Below, in pieces: positions 1 through 9,943 of a stretch of 53,774 nucleotides of DNA (positions are counted from its first letter, which is position 1; each line of letters opens with the position of its first letter). A program made the position numbers and the translations under genes. The stretch lies in NCBI RefSeq assembly GCF_014873765.1, contig NZ_JADBGG010000032.1, forward strand, positions 1 to 53,774. The letters are read 5' to 3'. This DNA comes from Desulfomicrobium macestii (GTDB lineage: Bacteria > Desulfobacterota > Desulfovibrionia > Desulfovibrionales > Desulfomicrobiaceae). Below the pieces are notes generated by a model. It saw nothing but the letters and a program-made list of their open reading frames with translations. It was not told where the DNA came from and made no database searches.

Positions 1-1
1 G

Positions 2-73
2 ATTTTTGTCGAGATGAGGAGCGAGACCGGCGAAGAATTCGTCGGAGCGCAGATTACCGTAGAGCGGTGTTAA
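2..73 (+). CDS. 3' end of an unidentified gene (partial)
   Basis: An open frame enters from the left edge and stops with TAA at 71-73. It encodes 23 residues ending in ITVERC. Composition is compatible with coding, but there is too little sequence to recognise a family. It may belong with the 279-aa gene downstream. A further 34-codon frame (ATG at 107, stop at 209-211) follows, but nothing shows that it is expressed. Confidence 0.35.
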   Translation: MFVEMRSETGEEFVGAQITVERC

Positions 74-255
74 TCATGAATAAATCAACGGGCTGATAGC
101 CTCCTGATGCTGCGGGCCTGCGAAAGGATCGGAAATGTGATCAACGCACGGGAGCTATGGGAGAAAGTAGGGAGGGCGAAAGACGGGCACACGCCAGCAA
201 AGGCCGCCTGATGTCAGACAAAATAACTTTTTGGACTCTATAGAGGTAATACAGC

Positions 256-1095
256 ATGGACCATGAATTCCCGAGAGAAGAGTTTGTCCTAAAATTCGAA
301 GGCCCTGGAATCAGAAACCACGAGATGGAAATTTCCACCTTGGTCAACTCTTTGCTCGCGTTCAAAACTGCTGTAGAGTGCTCGAACACGTCCCTGAACG
401 GAAAGAATTCATTTGTTTCAGTCAAGGTCCAGGGAGGGTTTCAAGCTGGATCTTTTCTCACCAAAGTAATCGCTGACTACATCTCTCCAGTTGCACCACT
501 GTTCCCGCAGGCAGTAAACGTGCTAAAAGGTGTAATCGAGCTTAAGAAATTCTTGGGCGGCGAGTCTCCAGTAAAGACAGAACCAAAAGGGGTTGGGCAG
601 GTGGAAGTGCAAAATACGCAAGGAAATGTACAAATTTTCAATACAAACATTGTAAATATGAACAATTCCGCACCTGTGAACAACGCATTGGGCAGGCTTT
701 TCAAACCACTTGAAGAAGGCGCAAGTGCGGTCAGTCTTATGACAGACCTTGAGGACAAGTCCCCTACAAAAATTACTTCAGAGGAAAAGCACCTCGTTAT
801 TCCTTCAATTGATGAACAAGAGGACATTTCTTCTTATATCTCTGACCTTGAAGTGCTTACTTCGAACGTCGATGGCAAGGCGTCCGGTTGGAGATTTTAC
901 GACACAGAGAATGACGTTGAATTTTCTGCAAATGTTTCAGATGAAAAATTCTTATCTGATGTGAAAAATAAAAAATACAATTTCCAACGTGGCGATCAGA
1001 TAAAGGCTACTGTTAATTCTGTAAAAAAAATGGTCAGCCAAAGAAAACGCACAGAGCGTTTCATTACAGACGTAACCACGCACATCCGGCCGTAA
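256..1095 (+). CDS. unrecognised 279-aa protein
   Basis: I do not recognise a characterised family. The ATG at 256 is preceded by a reasonable ribosome site (GAGGTAA). The N-terminal 80 residues (FEGPGIRNHEMEI, then SVKVQGGFQAGSF) recall a group of uncharacterised bacterial proteins of the general form LKYxGP...HEMD...KPGSF; this is from memory and unconfirmed. Residues about 115-150 are rich in Asn and Gln (QNTQGNVQIFNTNIVNMNN), probably a flexible linker. There is no signal peptide or convincing membrane segment, so it is probably cytoplasmic. The gene is clearly more AT-rich than serS and groEL nearby and lies beside a tRNA cluster, which fits acquisition by transfer. Confidence 0.75.
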   Translation: MDHEFPREEFVLKFEGPGIRNHEMEISTLVNSLLAFKTAVECSNTSLNGKNSFVSVKVQGGFQAGSFLTKVIADYISPVAPLFPQAVNVLKGVIELKKFLGGESPVKTEPKGVGQVEVQNTQGNVQIFNTNIVNMNNSAPVNNALGRLFKPLEEGASAVSLMTDLEDKSPTKITSEEKHLVIPSIDEQEDISSYISDLEVLTSNVDGKASGWRFYDTENDVEFSANVSDEKFLSDVKNKKYNFQRGDQIKATVNSVKKMVSQRKRTERFITDVTTHIRP

Positions 1096-1431
1096 TGGCA
1101 AATATCACGAAGGCATAAAAAAAGGGGCGCAAGCCCCTTGTGTATGTCAGCAGTCCTGACATCCAAACCGCATTTTCAAAATTCAAAACTAAGTGGCGCA
1201 AGCCAAAAATCGCCAAAATTTAAGTGGCGCAACTTCACGCGCCGCCCGCCGCCAAAACTCCCCACTCGAACGCCCGCCAACCCCCGCCACTCCTCAACAT
1301 CCATTCCACTATATCCCGCACACCCCTCACCATATCCCGGTTCTCAAATATTCAAATCTATCTGTCGCTGCACATCCTGCGGAAAGGATTTGATTTGACA
1401 TGAAAAGCGGTCAGCATGCGGATAAAAGAAA
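1096..1431. other. non-coding gap left of the tRNA operon
   Basis: No convincing gene. The stretch holds a GC hairpin (1122-1139) and two copies of TAAGTGGCGCAA (1190-1201 and 1221-1232), followed by C-rich sequence. Short frames here have proline- and serine-rich low-complexity products without a ribosome site. It may be the decayed edge of an insertion next to the tRNA genes. Confidence 0.5.
1116..1139 (-). terminator. hairpin with T-run on the minus strand
   Basis: Perfect stem AAGGGGC/GCCCCTT with a GCAA loop. The A-run at 1117-1123 becomes a T-run when transcribed leftwards, so it is a good minus-strand terminator. It also lies 26 bp beyond the stop of the plus-strand 279-aa gene and could end that transcript less efficiently. 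Confidence 0.6.
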
Positions 1432-1461
1432 AAGGCCTTACATCTTGCGATGTAAGGCCTT
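1424..1461 (-). terminator. terminator of the tRNA operon
   Basis: A 13-bp perfect stem (AAGGCCTTACATC and its complement, 1432-1461, loop TTGC) is followed on the minus strand by T-rich sequence (1424-1433). It sits 9 bp beyond the last tRNA-Glu, as expected for a rho-independent terminator of the leftward tRNA operon. Confidence 0.85.
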
Positions 1462-1469
1462 GCTTCCTT

Positions 1470-1547
1470 TGGCGTCCCCAAGGGGATTTGAACCCCTGTT
1501 ATCGGCGTGAAAGGCCGGTGTCCTGGACCTAGCTAGACGATGGGGAC
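1470..1547 (-). tRNA. tRNA-Glu (UUC), copy 1
   Basis: Cloverleaf with acceptor GTCCCCA, anticodon loop CTTTCAC (anticodon TTC), T-arm AGGGGTTCAAATCCCCT and encoded CCA. Identical base for base to the copy at 1650-1727. The outermost anticodon-stem pair (27-43) is C-A, a mismatch that both copies share. Last gene of the tRNA operon. Confidence 0.95.
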
Positions 1548-1550
1548 AGG

Positions 1551-1624
1551 TGGCTGGGTGACTTAGATTCGAACTAAGATTGACGGAGTCAGAGTCCGCT
1601 GTCCTACCGTTGAACGATCACCCA
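1551..1624 (-). tRNA. tRNA-Gln (CUG)
   Basis: Acceptor TGGGTGA, anticodon loop CTCTGAC (anticodon CTG, reading CAG), T-arm with TTCGAAT and encoded CCA. It lies between the two identical tRNA-Glu genes in the leftward operon. The U1-A72 acceptor end is typical of bacterial tRNA-Gln. Confidence 0.95.
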
Positions 1625-1649
1625 GCAAAAAAACAAAAAACAAAAAAAG

Positions 1650-1727
1650 TGGCGTCCCCAAGGGGATTTGAACCCCTGTTATCGGCGTGAAAGGCCGGTG
1701 TCCTGGACCTAGCTAGACGATGGGGAC
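1650..1727 (-). tRNA. tRNA-Glu (UUC), copy 2
   Basis: Same 78-base sequence as the gene at 1470-1547, including the C27-A43 mismatch and encoded CCA. Perfect identity suggests recent duplication or gene conversion within the operon. Confidence 0.95.
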
Positions 1728-1752
1728 GCAAGTTTCGCGTCGGAGAAAAAAG

Positions 1753-1828
1753 TGGCGTCCCCAAGGGGGTTTGAACCCCTGTTAGCGGCGTGAGAGGCCG
1801 CCGTCCTAGGCCACTAGACGATGGGGAC
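1753..1828 (-). tRNA. tRNA-Glu (CUC)
   Basis: Anticodon loop CTCTCAC (anticodon CTC, reading GAG) on a fully paired stem GCGGC/GCCGC. The acceptor and T-arm closely resemble the UUC isoacceptors, so all three tRNA-Glu genes derive from one ancestor. CCA is encoded. Confidence 0.95.
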
Positions 1829-1834
1829 GCATTT

Positions 1835-1910
1835 TGGTGGGCCGTGAAGGGATCGAACCTTCGACTCTCTGCTTAAAAGGCAGATACTCTACCGTCTGAG
1901 TTAACGGCCC
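1835..1910 (-). tRNA. tRNA-Lys (UUU)
   Basis: Acceptor GGGCCGT, D-arm with AGACGGTAGAG, anticodon loop CTTTTAA (anticodon TTT), T-arm with GGTTCGATCC and encoded CCA. First gene of the five-gene leftward operon, starting about 17 bases after the -10 box. Confidence 0.95.
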
Positions 1911-1926
1911 GTAAAGAGAAGACGCT

Positions 1927-1953
1927 TCTATAGGGGGGTACCCACCTTGTCAA
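1927..1953 (-). promoter_or_regulatory. promoter of the tRNA operon
   Basis: On the minus strand a perfect -35 TTGACA (1948-1953) is followed by a 15-bp spacer and TATAGA (1927-1932). It is correctly placed and oriented for the tRNA-Lys gene that begins at 1910. The spacer is shorter than the usual 17 bp, but the match to the sigma-70 consensus is otherwise good. Confidence 0.65.
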
Positions 1954-1962
1954 GCCGGAAAG

Positions 1963-3246
<1,284 letters not shown>

Positions 3247-3389
3247 GGGGATGTCCTTGTAGCGGTCTTGCGGTCAGCCCTTAAGCGGGCGGTGGTGGCG
3301 GTTGTGAGGCGAAATGCATAGCCTGCCTTGATCCGAATCACAAGCCGCCCGGTTTGGCGAGGAATGAATTTTTTTTTTGACTTCGTCCC

Positions 3390-3417
3390 TTGACTTCACT
3401 GTCGCAGGGATTATTTG
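3390..3417 (+). promoter_or_regulatory. possible sigma-70 promoter of groESL
   Basis: TTGACT (3390-3395) followed 16 bp later by TATTTG (3412-3417). The -10 is weak. Its position upstream of the CIRCE element and the 5' hairpin makes it the best candidate for the groESL promoter. Confidence 0.35.
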
Positions 3418-3430
3418 GGCCTCTGTCTCG

Positions 3431-3462
3431 CGCGGAACCTGAGCTGCATTTTCAGTTCCGCG
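3431..3462 (+). promoter_or_regulatory. hairpin in the groESL leader
   Basis: Inverted repeat CGCGGAAC/GTTCCGCG with three more inner pairs around one bulge, lying between the putative promoter and CIRCE. It may be a leader RNA hairpin. No T-run follows, so it is not a simple terminator. Confidence 0.45.
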
Positions 3463-3464
3463 TT

Positions 3465-3491
3465 TTGGCGCTCAGGCTTGCCGAGTGCCAA
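3465..3491 (+). promoter_or_regulatory. CIRCE operator (HrcA site)
   Basis: The 9-9-9 inverted repeat TTGGCGCTC-N9-GAGTGCCAA matches the CIRCE consensus TTAGCACTC-N9-GAGTGCTAA with compensating changes in both arms, so the palindrome stays perfect. It lies about 50 bp upstream of groES. By established knowledge it is the binding site of the heat-shock repressor HrcA, whose gene is not in the window. Confidence 0.9.
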
Positions 3492-3539
3492 AAAAAATAT
3501 CTACACGGAAGAAATTCTTAAACATCTTGGAGGAAAAAC

Positions 3540-3830
3540 ATGAAACTCAGACCACTGCACGACCGTATTCTGGTCAAGCGTCTCGAAGAGGAGCAGGTAA
3601 CCAAAGGCGGCATCATCATCCCCGATTCCGCAAAGGAAAAGCCCATCAAGGGTGAAGTGGTTGCCGCCGGTCCGGGCAAGGTCGCCGAAGACGGAAAGCA
3701 GATCCCCATGGGCGTCAAGACCGGCGACAAGGTGATCTTCAACAAGTACGCCGGCACCGAGATCAAGATCGAAGGTGAGGAACTCCTCATCATGCGTGAA
3801 GACGACATCCTCGCTGTTATCGAAGCCTAA
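3540..3830 (+). CDS. groES: co-chaperonin GroES (Hsp10)
   Basis: 96-aa cap of the GroEL folding chamber, acting as a heptamer in the cytoplasm. The N-terminus [18 protein letters not shown], the mobile loop ([20 protein letters not shown], about residues 17-36) and the C-terminal region ([15 protein letters not shown]) are canonical. A strong ribosome site (TGGAGGAA) precedes the ATG. It is first in the groES-groEL operon, with 27 bp to groEL, and is preceded by a CIRCE operator, so it should be heat-inducible through HrcA. Confidence 0.98.
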   Translation: MKLRPLHDRILVKRLEEEQVTKGGIIIPDSAKEKPIKGEVVAAGPGKVAEDGKQIPMGVKTGDKVIFNKYAGTEIKIEGEELLIMREDDILAVIEA

Positions 3831-5495
<1,665 letters not shown>

Positions 5496-5518
5496 GCCGT
5501 TCATATCCCAGAATGATG

Positions 5519-5547
5519 AAAGGGCCGGAAGCGATTCCGGCCCTTTT
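5519..5547 (+). terminator. groESL terminator
   Basis: Stem AAGGGCCGGAA/TTCCGGCCCTT with a short loop and a T-run, about 25 bp after the groEL stop. It also separates groESL from the convergent leftward Ehr operon ending at 5585. Confidence 0.9.
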
Positions 5548-5584
5548 TGCGTCTTATGGCGGGCTGTCGCCCGTGATCAAGGTC

Positions 5585-6376
5585 CTAGCGGTTGTGTGCG
5601 GGCAGCCGGTCCAGCAGGCGCAGGAAGCCGTCCAGGATGGTCAGCGGGTGGGGCGGGCAGCCGGGGATGTAGAGATCGATGGGGATGACAGAGGCCGCCC
5701 CGTCGTTGTGCTGCGGGTGCCCGACAAAGGGGCCGCCGCTAATGGCGCAGGCGCCGAGCGCGATGGCGATGCGCGGTTCGGGCACGGCCTCCCAGGTCTT
5801 TTGCAGGGCCAGTTCCATGCCCTTGGTCACCGGGCCTGTAATGAGCACGCCGTCGGCATGACGCGGCGAGGCCACGTATTGGATACCGAAACGTCCCAGG
5901 TCCCAGCCGATGGTGCCAAGCACATTGATGTCGGCCTCGCAGGCGCCGCATCCGCCCGCGCTGACCTGCCGCAGGCGCAGGGAGCGGCCCAGCAGGCTTT
6001 TCATTTTTCCGTCCAGGGCCGCCGCCAGCCGCAGTTCCTCCTTGCCGGGTTCGCCCAGGATCAGATCCTCGCGGCGGCGTACTGCCAGGCGATGGTCGCC
6101 CGTCCGGGTGATGGCTCCGCCAGGGCAGGCCTCCACGCAGTCTCCGCAGAACAGGCAGCGGCCGAGGTCGAGGCGTGCAGCCTGGCCCGGCTCGCGGGTG
6201 ATGGCCGAGACAGGGCAGGCCGCGATGCACTCCGCGCAGCCTGCCGGGCAGGCCGAGGCGTCAAGGCGCAGGGCTCCGCCGTGCCGGTCCGGCAGGGCCG
6301 GGGCAGGGCCCTTGGGATAGGGCATGGTCTGGCAACCGCGCCGCATCCGGTTCATGATAGTGTCGAATATATACAT
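5585..6376 (-). CDS. ferredoxin-small subunit fusion (HyfH/HyfI-like, NuoB-like)
   Basis: 263 aa, last gene of the Ehr operon. Residues 40-90 form a two-cluster ferredoxin with C43, C47, C50, C54 and C74, C77, C80, C84. The first set is spaced CxxxCxxCxxxC, one residue longer than the usual first gap. From about residue 105 it is a NuoB/HyfI-type subunit with ligands of the proximal 4Fe-4S cluster at C143, C146, C210 and C240 (GCGAC, GAC, PGCPPHP). In E. coli hydrogenase-4 these are separate proteins (HyfH and HyfI), so this is a fusion. It would pass electrons between a partner and the NuoD-like subunit on the cytoplasmic face of the membrane. All cluster ligands are kept, although the NiFe ligands of the neighbouring subunit are lost. 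AGGGGAT precedes the ATG, and the gap to the upstream gene is 11 bp. Confidence 0.88.
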   Translation of the reverse strand: MYIFDTIMNRMRRGCQTMPYPKGPAPALPDRHGGALRLDASACPAGCAECIAACPVSAITREPGQAARLDLGRCLFCGDCVEACPGGAITRTGDHRLAVRRREDLILGEPGKEELRLAAALDGKMKSLLGRSLRLRQVSAGGCGACEADINVLGTIGWDLGRFGIQYVASPRHADGVLITGPVTKGMELALQKTWEAVPEPRIAIALGACAISGGPFVGHPQHNDGAASVIPIDLYIPGCPPHPLTILDGFLRLLDRLPAHNR

Positions 6377-6387
6377 GCATGATCCCC

Positions 6388-7869
6388 TTAGAGGTCAAAG
6401 CCGCAGTAGGACAGGTTGAAGCTCTTGTTGCAGATGGGAAAGTCCGAGATCGCCGTGCCGCGCAGGGACAGGGCCAGGCCGGTCCAGTTGTGGAAGGACG
6501 GGTCCGTGATCTTGTAGCGGCGGAAGCGGCCGAAGTGGTCGGTGAGAGCCACGTGGCAGACCTCTCCGCGCCAGCCTTCGACCAGGGCCACGACCATGGA
6601 TTCCGGCTGCGGGGCGGGCAGGGCGGTGCTGGTGTCTCCATCCACGGGAGCGGCCAGTTGCTCGAAGAGATAGCGCCCGGAGCGCTGCACTTCCAGGGAT
6701 CGTACCCGGGCGCGGGCGAAAATGTCTCCGCTGGGCCAGACTGCCACGGGCGAATGGGAAAAGCGGTGCCAGCCCGCCGGATGGTCGAAGCGCACGTCGC
6801 GGACCAGACCACAGGCCCGCGCCGCCGGACCGACCAGACCGATGTCCGAGGCCTGGGACGGATGCACGACGCCGACATTGCGAAAGCGCACCCGCACCGA
6901 GGCCGCGTCCCAGAACCAGGCCATGGCCTGCTCGACATCGTCCATATGGACTTTGAGCCGTTGCACCAGGGTTTGCAGCCGGTCCTCTTCGAGATCATGA
7001 CGGCATCCGCCGGGGCGGATCAGCCCGCGGCCGAAACGGTTGCCGCACAGAAGCGCCGTCAGGTTCAGAAAGTCTCCCCGGATTTTTCCGCACGCCGCCG
7101 AGGTAGGCAGGAAGGCCACATCCAGGGCCAAAGCTCCCATGTCGCCGGTATGGTTGGCCAGCCGCTCAAGCTCCAGCGCGATGGCTCGCAGCCACTGCGC
7201 GCGCAGGGGGGCCTCCACGCCGCCGAGCGCTTCCAGGACCGATGCATGGGCCGTTGCGTGGGCGATGGTCGTGTCTCCGGCGACGGCTTCCACCTGGCTC
7301 ATGGTCGCTCTGTGCGGGCCGTTCGCCAGGGCTTCCTCCACGCCTCGATGCTGGTACCCCAGCGCGATCTCCAGATGAAGGACCTCCTCGCCAGCGCACT
7401 GAAAGCGAAAGTGCCCGGGTTCGATGACGCCCGCATGCACCGGACCCACGGCCACCTCGTGCACCTCCCCGCCATCCACCCGGTAGAAGGGGGCGTTGGC
7501 CGGGGCGTTGCCGTAGGTGTGGCGCACGGGTTTGAGCCACGGGTGGCCGACGGGGACCAGTCCGTGCTGCTCCCAGACTTCGCGCTCGAAGAGGTGGGCC
7601 TGGGGGTGTTTCGGGGTGAGGGACGGGTATGAGCCGCCTACGGGTTCGCTACGGGCCACGGCCAGGGTGCTTTCGGCATCCATGGCCAGCACGGCGACCA
7701 GGATCGTGCCGTCATGTTCCGGGACGCCGAACCATGAGCACAGCCGCGCTCCTGATTCAAGCATTTCGCCGGTCAGGCGGACGAGCTTGGTCACCGAGAA
7801 AACCGGAACCGAGGCCCACGAAATTCTGGACGCATTGGGGAACTGGAAAAATGGGGCGAGTGTGTTCAT
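6388..7869 (-). CDS. NuoCD/HyfG-like subunit lacking the NiFe ligands (Ehr)
   Basis: 493 aa. The N-terminal ~120 residues resemble the 30-kDa NuoC/HyfG domain (HPQAHLFEREVWEQHGL). The rest resembles NuoD and the large subunit of group 4 hydrogenases (GYQHRGVEE, HATAHASVLEAL, LELERLANH). In hydrogenases the first CxxC sits in a motif like VCGICGFAHSTA. Here the same place (residues 197-200) reads AGDT. The C-terminal DPCxxC is replaced by FNLSYCG (residues 484-490). All four nickel ligands are therefore disrupted, so it should not make or oxidise hydrogen. This matches Ehr complexes, whose electron acceptor is unknown. It overlaps the preceding gene by 4 bp. Confidence 0.87.
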   Translation of the reverse strand: MNTLAPFFQFPNASRISWASVPVFSVTKLVRLTGEMLESGARLCSWFGVPEHDGTILVAVLAMDAESTLAVARSEPVGGSYPSLTPKHPQAHLFEREVWEQHGLVPVGHPWLKPVRHTYGNAPANAPFYRVDGGEVHEVAVGPVHAGVIEPGHFRFQCAGEEVLHLEIALGYQHRGVEEALANGPHRATMSQVEAVAGDTTIAHATAHASVLEALGGVEAPLRAQWLRAIALELERLANHTGDMGALALDVAFLPTSAACGKIRGDFLNLTALLCGNRFGRGLIRPGGCRHDLEEDRLQTLVQRLKVHMDDVEQAMAWFWDAASVRVRFRNVGVVHPSQASDIGLVGPAARACGLVRDVRFDHPAGWHRFSHSPVAVWPSGDIFARARVRSLEVQRSGRYLFEQLAAPVDGDTSTALPAPQPESMVVALVEGWRGEVCHVALTDHFGRFRRYKITDPSFHNWTGLALSLRGTAISDFPICNKSFNLSYCGFDL

Positions 7870-9302
7870 GGTATTGGGAAGAGTTGAAGGACCGCGGCGG
7901 ACCAGGCACCCTTCAGGATGTCCGGGGTGAAAAGACCGAGCCAGAGTGACGCCGCCAGTAGGAAGAGCGGGGGCAGGATGAGCCCGGCCGATTCCTTGAG
8001 GTGCGCGGGATTGGGTTTTTTGAGCCTCGGGCGGCCGTCGACAACGGCGAAGACGATGCGCGAGATTCCGAAAAAGGCCAGCAGCAGGCAGACCAGGAAG
8101 AGGCCGATGGCCCAGCCCTGCCCCGCGCCAAGGCCGGTGCGGATGATGAGCAGTTCGCTGAAGAACGGGCCGAAGGGCGGGCAGGCGGTGATGGCGAACA
8201 TGCCCACGACGAAAAGAATGGAGGTGCGCGGCAGAACCTTGGACATGCCGCGCACGTCATCGATGGATGACGAGTCCGCGACCCGTTGCAGGTTGGCCGC
8301 GCTCAAAAAGAGGGCGCCCTTGGTCAGACCGTTGCTCCAGACATGGAAGAGCGCCGCCCAGACCCCGGGTCCGCCCAGGGAGGTGGCGATGCACAGGATG
8401 CCCATGTGTTCGATGCTCGAATAGGCGAGCATGCGCTTGAAGTCGCGGGTGCGCAGCAGGAAAAGCGCCGCGACCAGCGTCGAGAAGAGGCCGATGGCGA
8501 GCAGGGTGCGGCCGGTCACGACGCCCTCTCCGGCGGCATCTACCACGGACTTGATGCGCAGCAGGGCCATGAAGGCCACGGACGTGACCCCGCCCGCGAG
8601 CAGCGCGCCGACGATGCCCGGGCTCTCCCCGTAGGCGTCGGGCTTCCAGGTGTGCATGGGCGCAAGGCCCATCTTGGTGCCGTAGCCGACCAGCAGTAGC
8701 ACCCATGCGGTCAGGACCCAGGCGCGGGAGAGGTTCGGTCCATGCTCCAGCAACGCCGTGAAGGTGATGTCCCCGCTTCCGCCTCCGTGCAGGGATGCGT
8801 ACCCCAGGCAAATGGAGCCGAGAAGCGACAGCGCGATGCCCGTGCCGCCCACGAGCAGGTACTTCCAGGTAGCCTCGAAGGATTTCGGGGTGCCGTTGAA
8901 GTGGATCAGTGGCACGCAGGCCAGGGTCACGGCCTCGGTCGCGATCCACAGGATGCCCAGGTGCCTGGCCTGATGGGCGGCGCTCAGGAGCCCGAGGACC
9001 AGCAGCAGCGCCGGGACAAAGACCCTATTGTCCTGCTCTTTCAGCCGCAGATAGCCCACCGTATAGCAGGCGCAGACCAGGAAAAGCAGGGACACGCCGG
9101 GCAGGATGGCCCGCGCCAGGGGGTCAAAGGCCAGCCAGACCGCCGGGTCCACGGCTTCGGGCTTGGCCAGGAGCAGAAAGCACAGGATCGTGTGGACCAG
9201 TCCGACCGCGGGCAGGAAAAGGGGGCGGCTCTTCTTGCGTGGCCACAGCGCGGCCAGCACGGCTCCGATCAGGGGGATGATGATGAGCAGGTATGCGTTC
9301 AT
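7866..9302 (-). CDS. antiporter-like membrane subunit (HyfF-like)
   Basis: 478-aa multi-pass membrane protein of the NuoL/M/N (proton-translocating quinone oxidoreductase) family. The signature region GYGTKMGLAPMHTWKPDAYGE, with the conserved Lys of the channel, lies near the middle and is followed by SPGIVGALLAGGV. The glutamate in IATEAVTLACVPL is the usual partner charge. It is probably the third antiporter-like unit of the Ehr complex beside the two HyfB-like proteins, and would move protons or sodium ions. It overlaps its neighbours by 4 bp on both sides. Confidence 0.88.
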   Translation of the reverse strand: MNAYLLIIIPLIGAVLAALWPRKKSRPLFLPAVGLVHTILCFLLLAKPEAVDPAVWLAFDPLARAILPGVSLLFLVCACYTVGYLRLKEQDNRVFVPALLLVLGLLSAAHQARHLGILWIATEAVTLACVPLIHFNGTPKSFEATWKYLLVGGTGIALSLLGSICLGYASLHGGGSGDITFTALLEHGPNLSRAWVLTAWVLLLVGYGTKMGLAPMHTWKPDAYGESPGIVGALLAGGVTSVAFMALLRIKSVVDAAGEGVVTGRTLLAIGLFSTLVAALFLLRTRDFKRMLAYSSIEHMGILCIATSLGGPGVWAALFHVWSNGLTKGALFLSAANLQRVADSSSIDDVRGMSKVLPRTSILFVVGMFAITACPPFGPFFSELLIIRTGLGAGQGWAIGLFLVCLLLAFFGISRIVFAVVDGRPRLKKPNPAHLKESAGLILPPLFLLAASLWLGLFTPDILKGAWSAAVLQLFPIP

Positions 9303-9943
9303 TCGTGCAGCGCCGTGAGTTTGCGGGTGTCGAGAGAATCGAAGGCCCTTTGGATGCGGTCAACGATGATGCCGATGACGAAGATGCCGACGGTGACGTC
9401 GAGCAGGATGCCGAATTCCACCAGGATCGGGGTGGATCTAATGAGCAGCAGCCCTGCGAGATAGATCCCGTTTTCAAGGATCAGGTAGCCGCAGACCTGG
9501 GAGATGGCCTTGGTGCGCCCGATGAGCAGGATGAACCCGGTCAGGATGAGGGCCATGGCCCCCGGGACATGCAGGTTTCCAGCGTGTTCGGGCAGGAGCG
9601 GCAGATAGCGGGTCAGGGCCACGGCGGCGATGGTTCCGGCCGCGCCGAGGAGCAGGGACGGGATGTAGCCGATGAAGGGTTCGAGCTCCCGGGCGATGTT
9701 GGCGGTTCGCATGGCGCGGATGAGCATGAAGGGGATGAGCACGCCCTTGCCGGCCACGGTAGCCAAGGTGATGAGGACCAGCCGCCAGTCCAGGCCGTGC
9801 GCTTCGAGCACCAGGGGCAATAGCCCCAGAAGCACGCCCTGCATGGCCACCGCCCGGATCAGGACGGGCAGGCGGCTGGTGCCCAGCGCCAGGAGGTTCA
9901 GGCCCATGGCCAGGCCGATCAGGAGGTTCAGCGTGTCGTTCAT
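9299..9943 (-). CDS. HyfE-like membrane subunit
   Basis: 214 aa with six or more hydrophobic segments and the pattern of HyfE/NuoK-like subunits (LLEAHGLDW-like beginning, GILLDVTVGIFVIGIIVDRI near the end). In complex I the NuoK relative carries buried glutamates of the ion path; acidic residues in membrane segments are seen here too. Its place between HyfC and HyfF homologues is the same as in hyf operons. Overlaps of 4 bp on both sides imply tight translational coupling. Confidence 0.85.
   Translation of the reverse strand: MNDTLNLLIGLAMGLNLLALGTSRLPVLIRAVAMQGVLLGLLPLVLEAHGLDWRLVLITLATVAGKGVLIPFMLIRAMRTANIARELEPFIGYIPSLLLGAAGTIAAVALTRYLPLLPEHAGNLHVPGAMALILTGFILLIGRTKAISQVCGYLILENGIYLAGLLLIRSTPILVEFGILLDVTVGIFVIGIIVDRIQRAFDSLDTRKLTALHE

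Noticed and set aside
1138-1398. 86-codon frame left of the tRNA operon
   Set aside because: Pro/Ser-rich low-complexity product, begins on a terminator hairpin, no ribosome site.
1470-1828. tandem repeat array
   Set aside because: The repeated segments are complete tRNA genes with distinct anticodons and a tRNA-Gln between them.
6388-7869. active NiFe hydrogenase large subunit
   Set aside because: Neither CxxC pair of the nickel site is present, so the hydrogenase label was not used.
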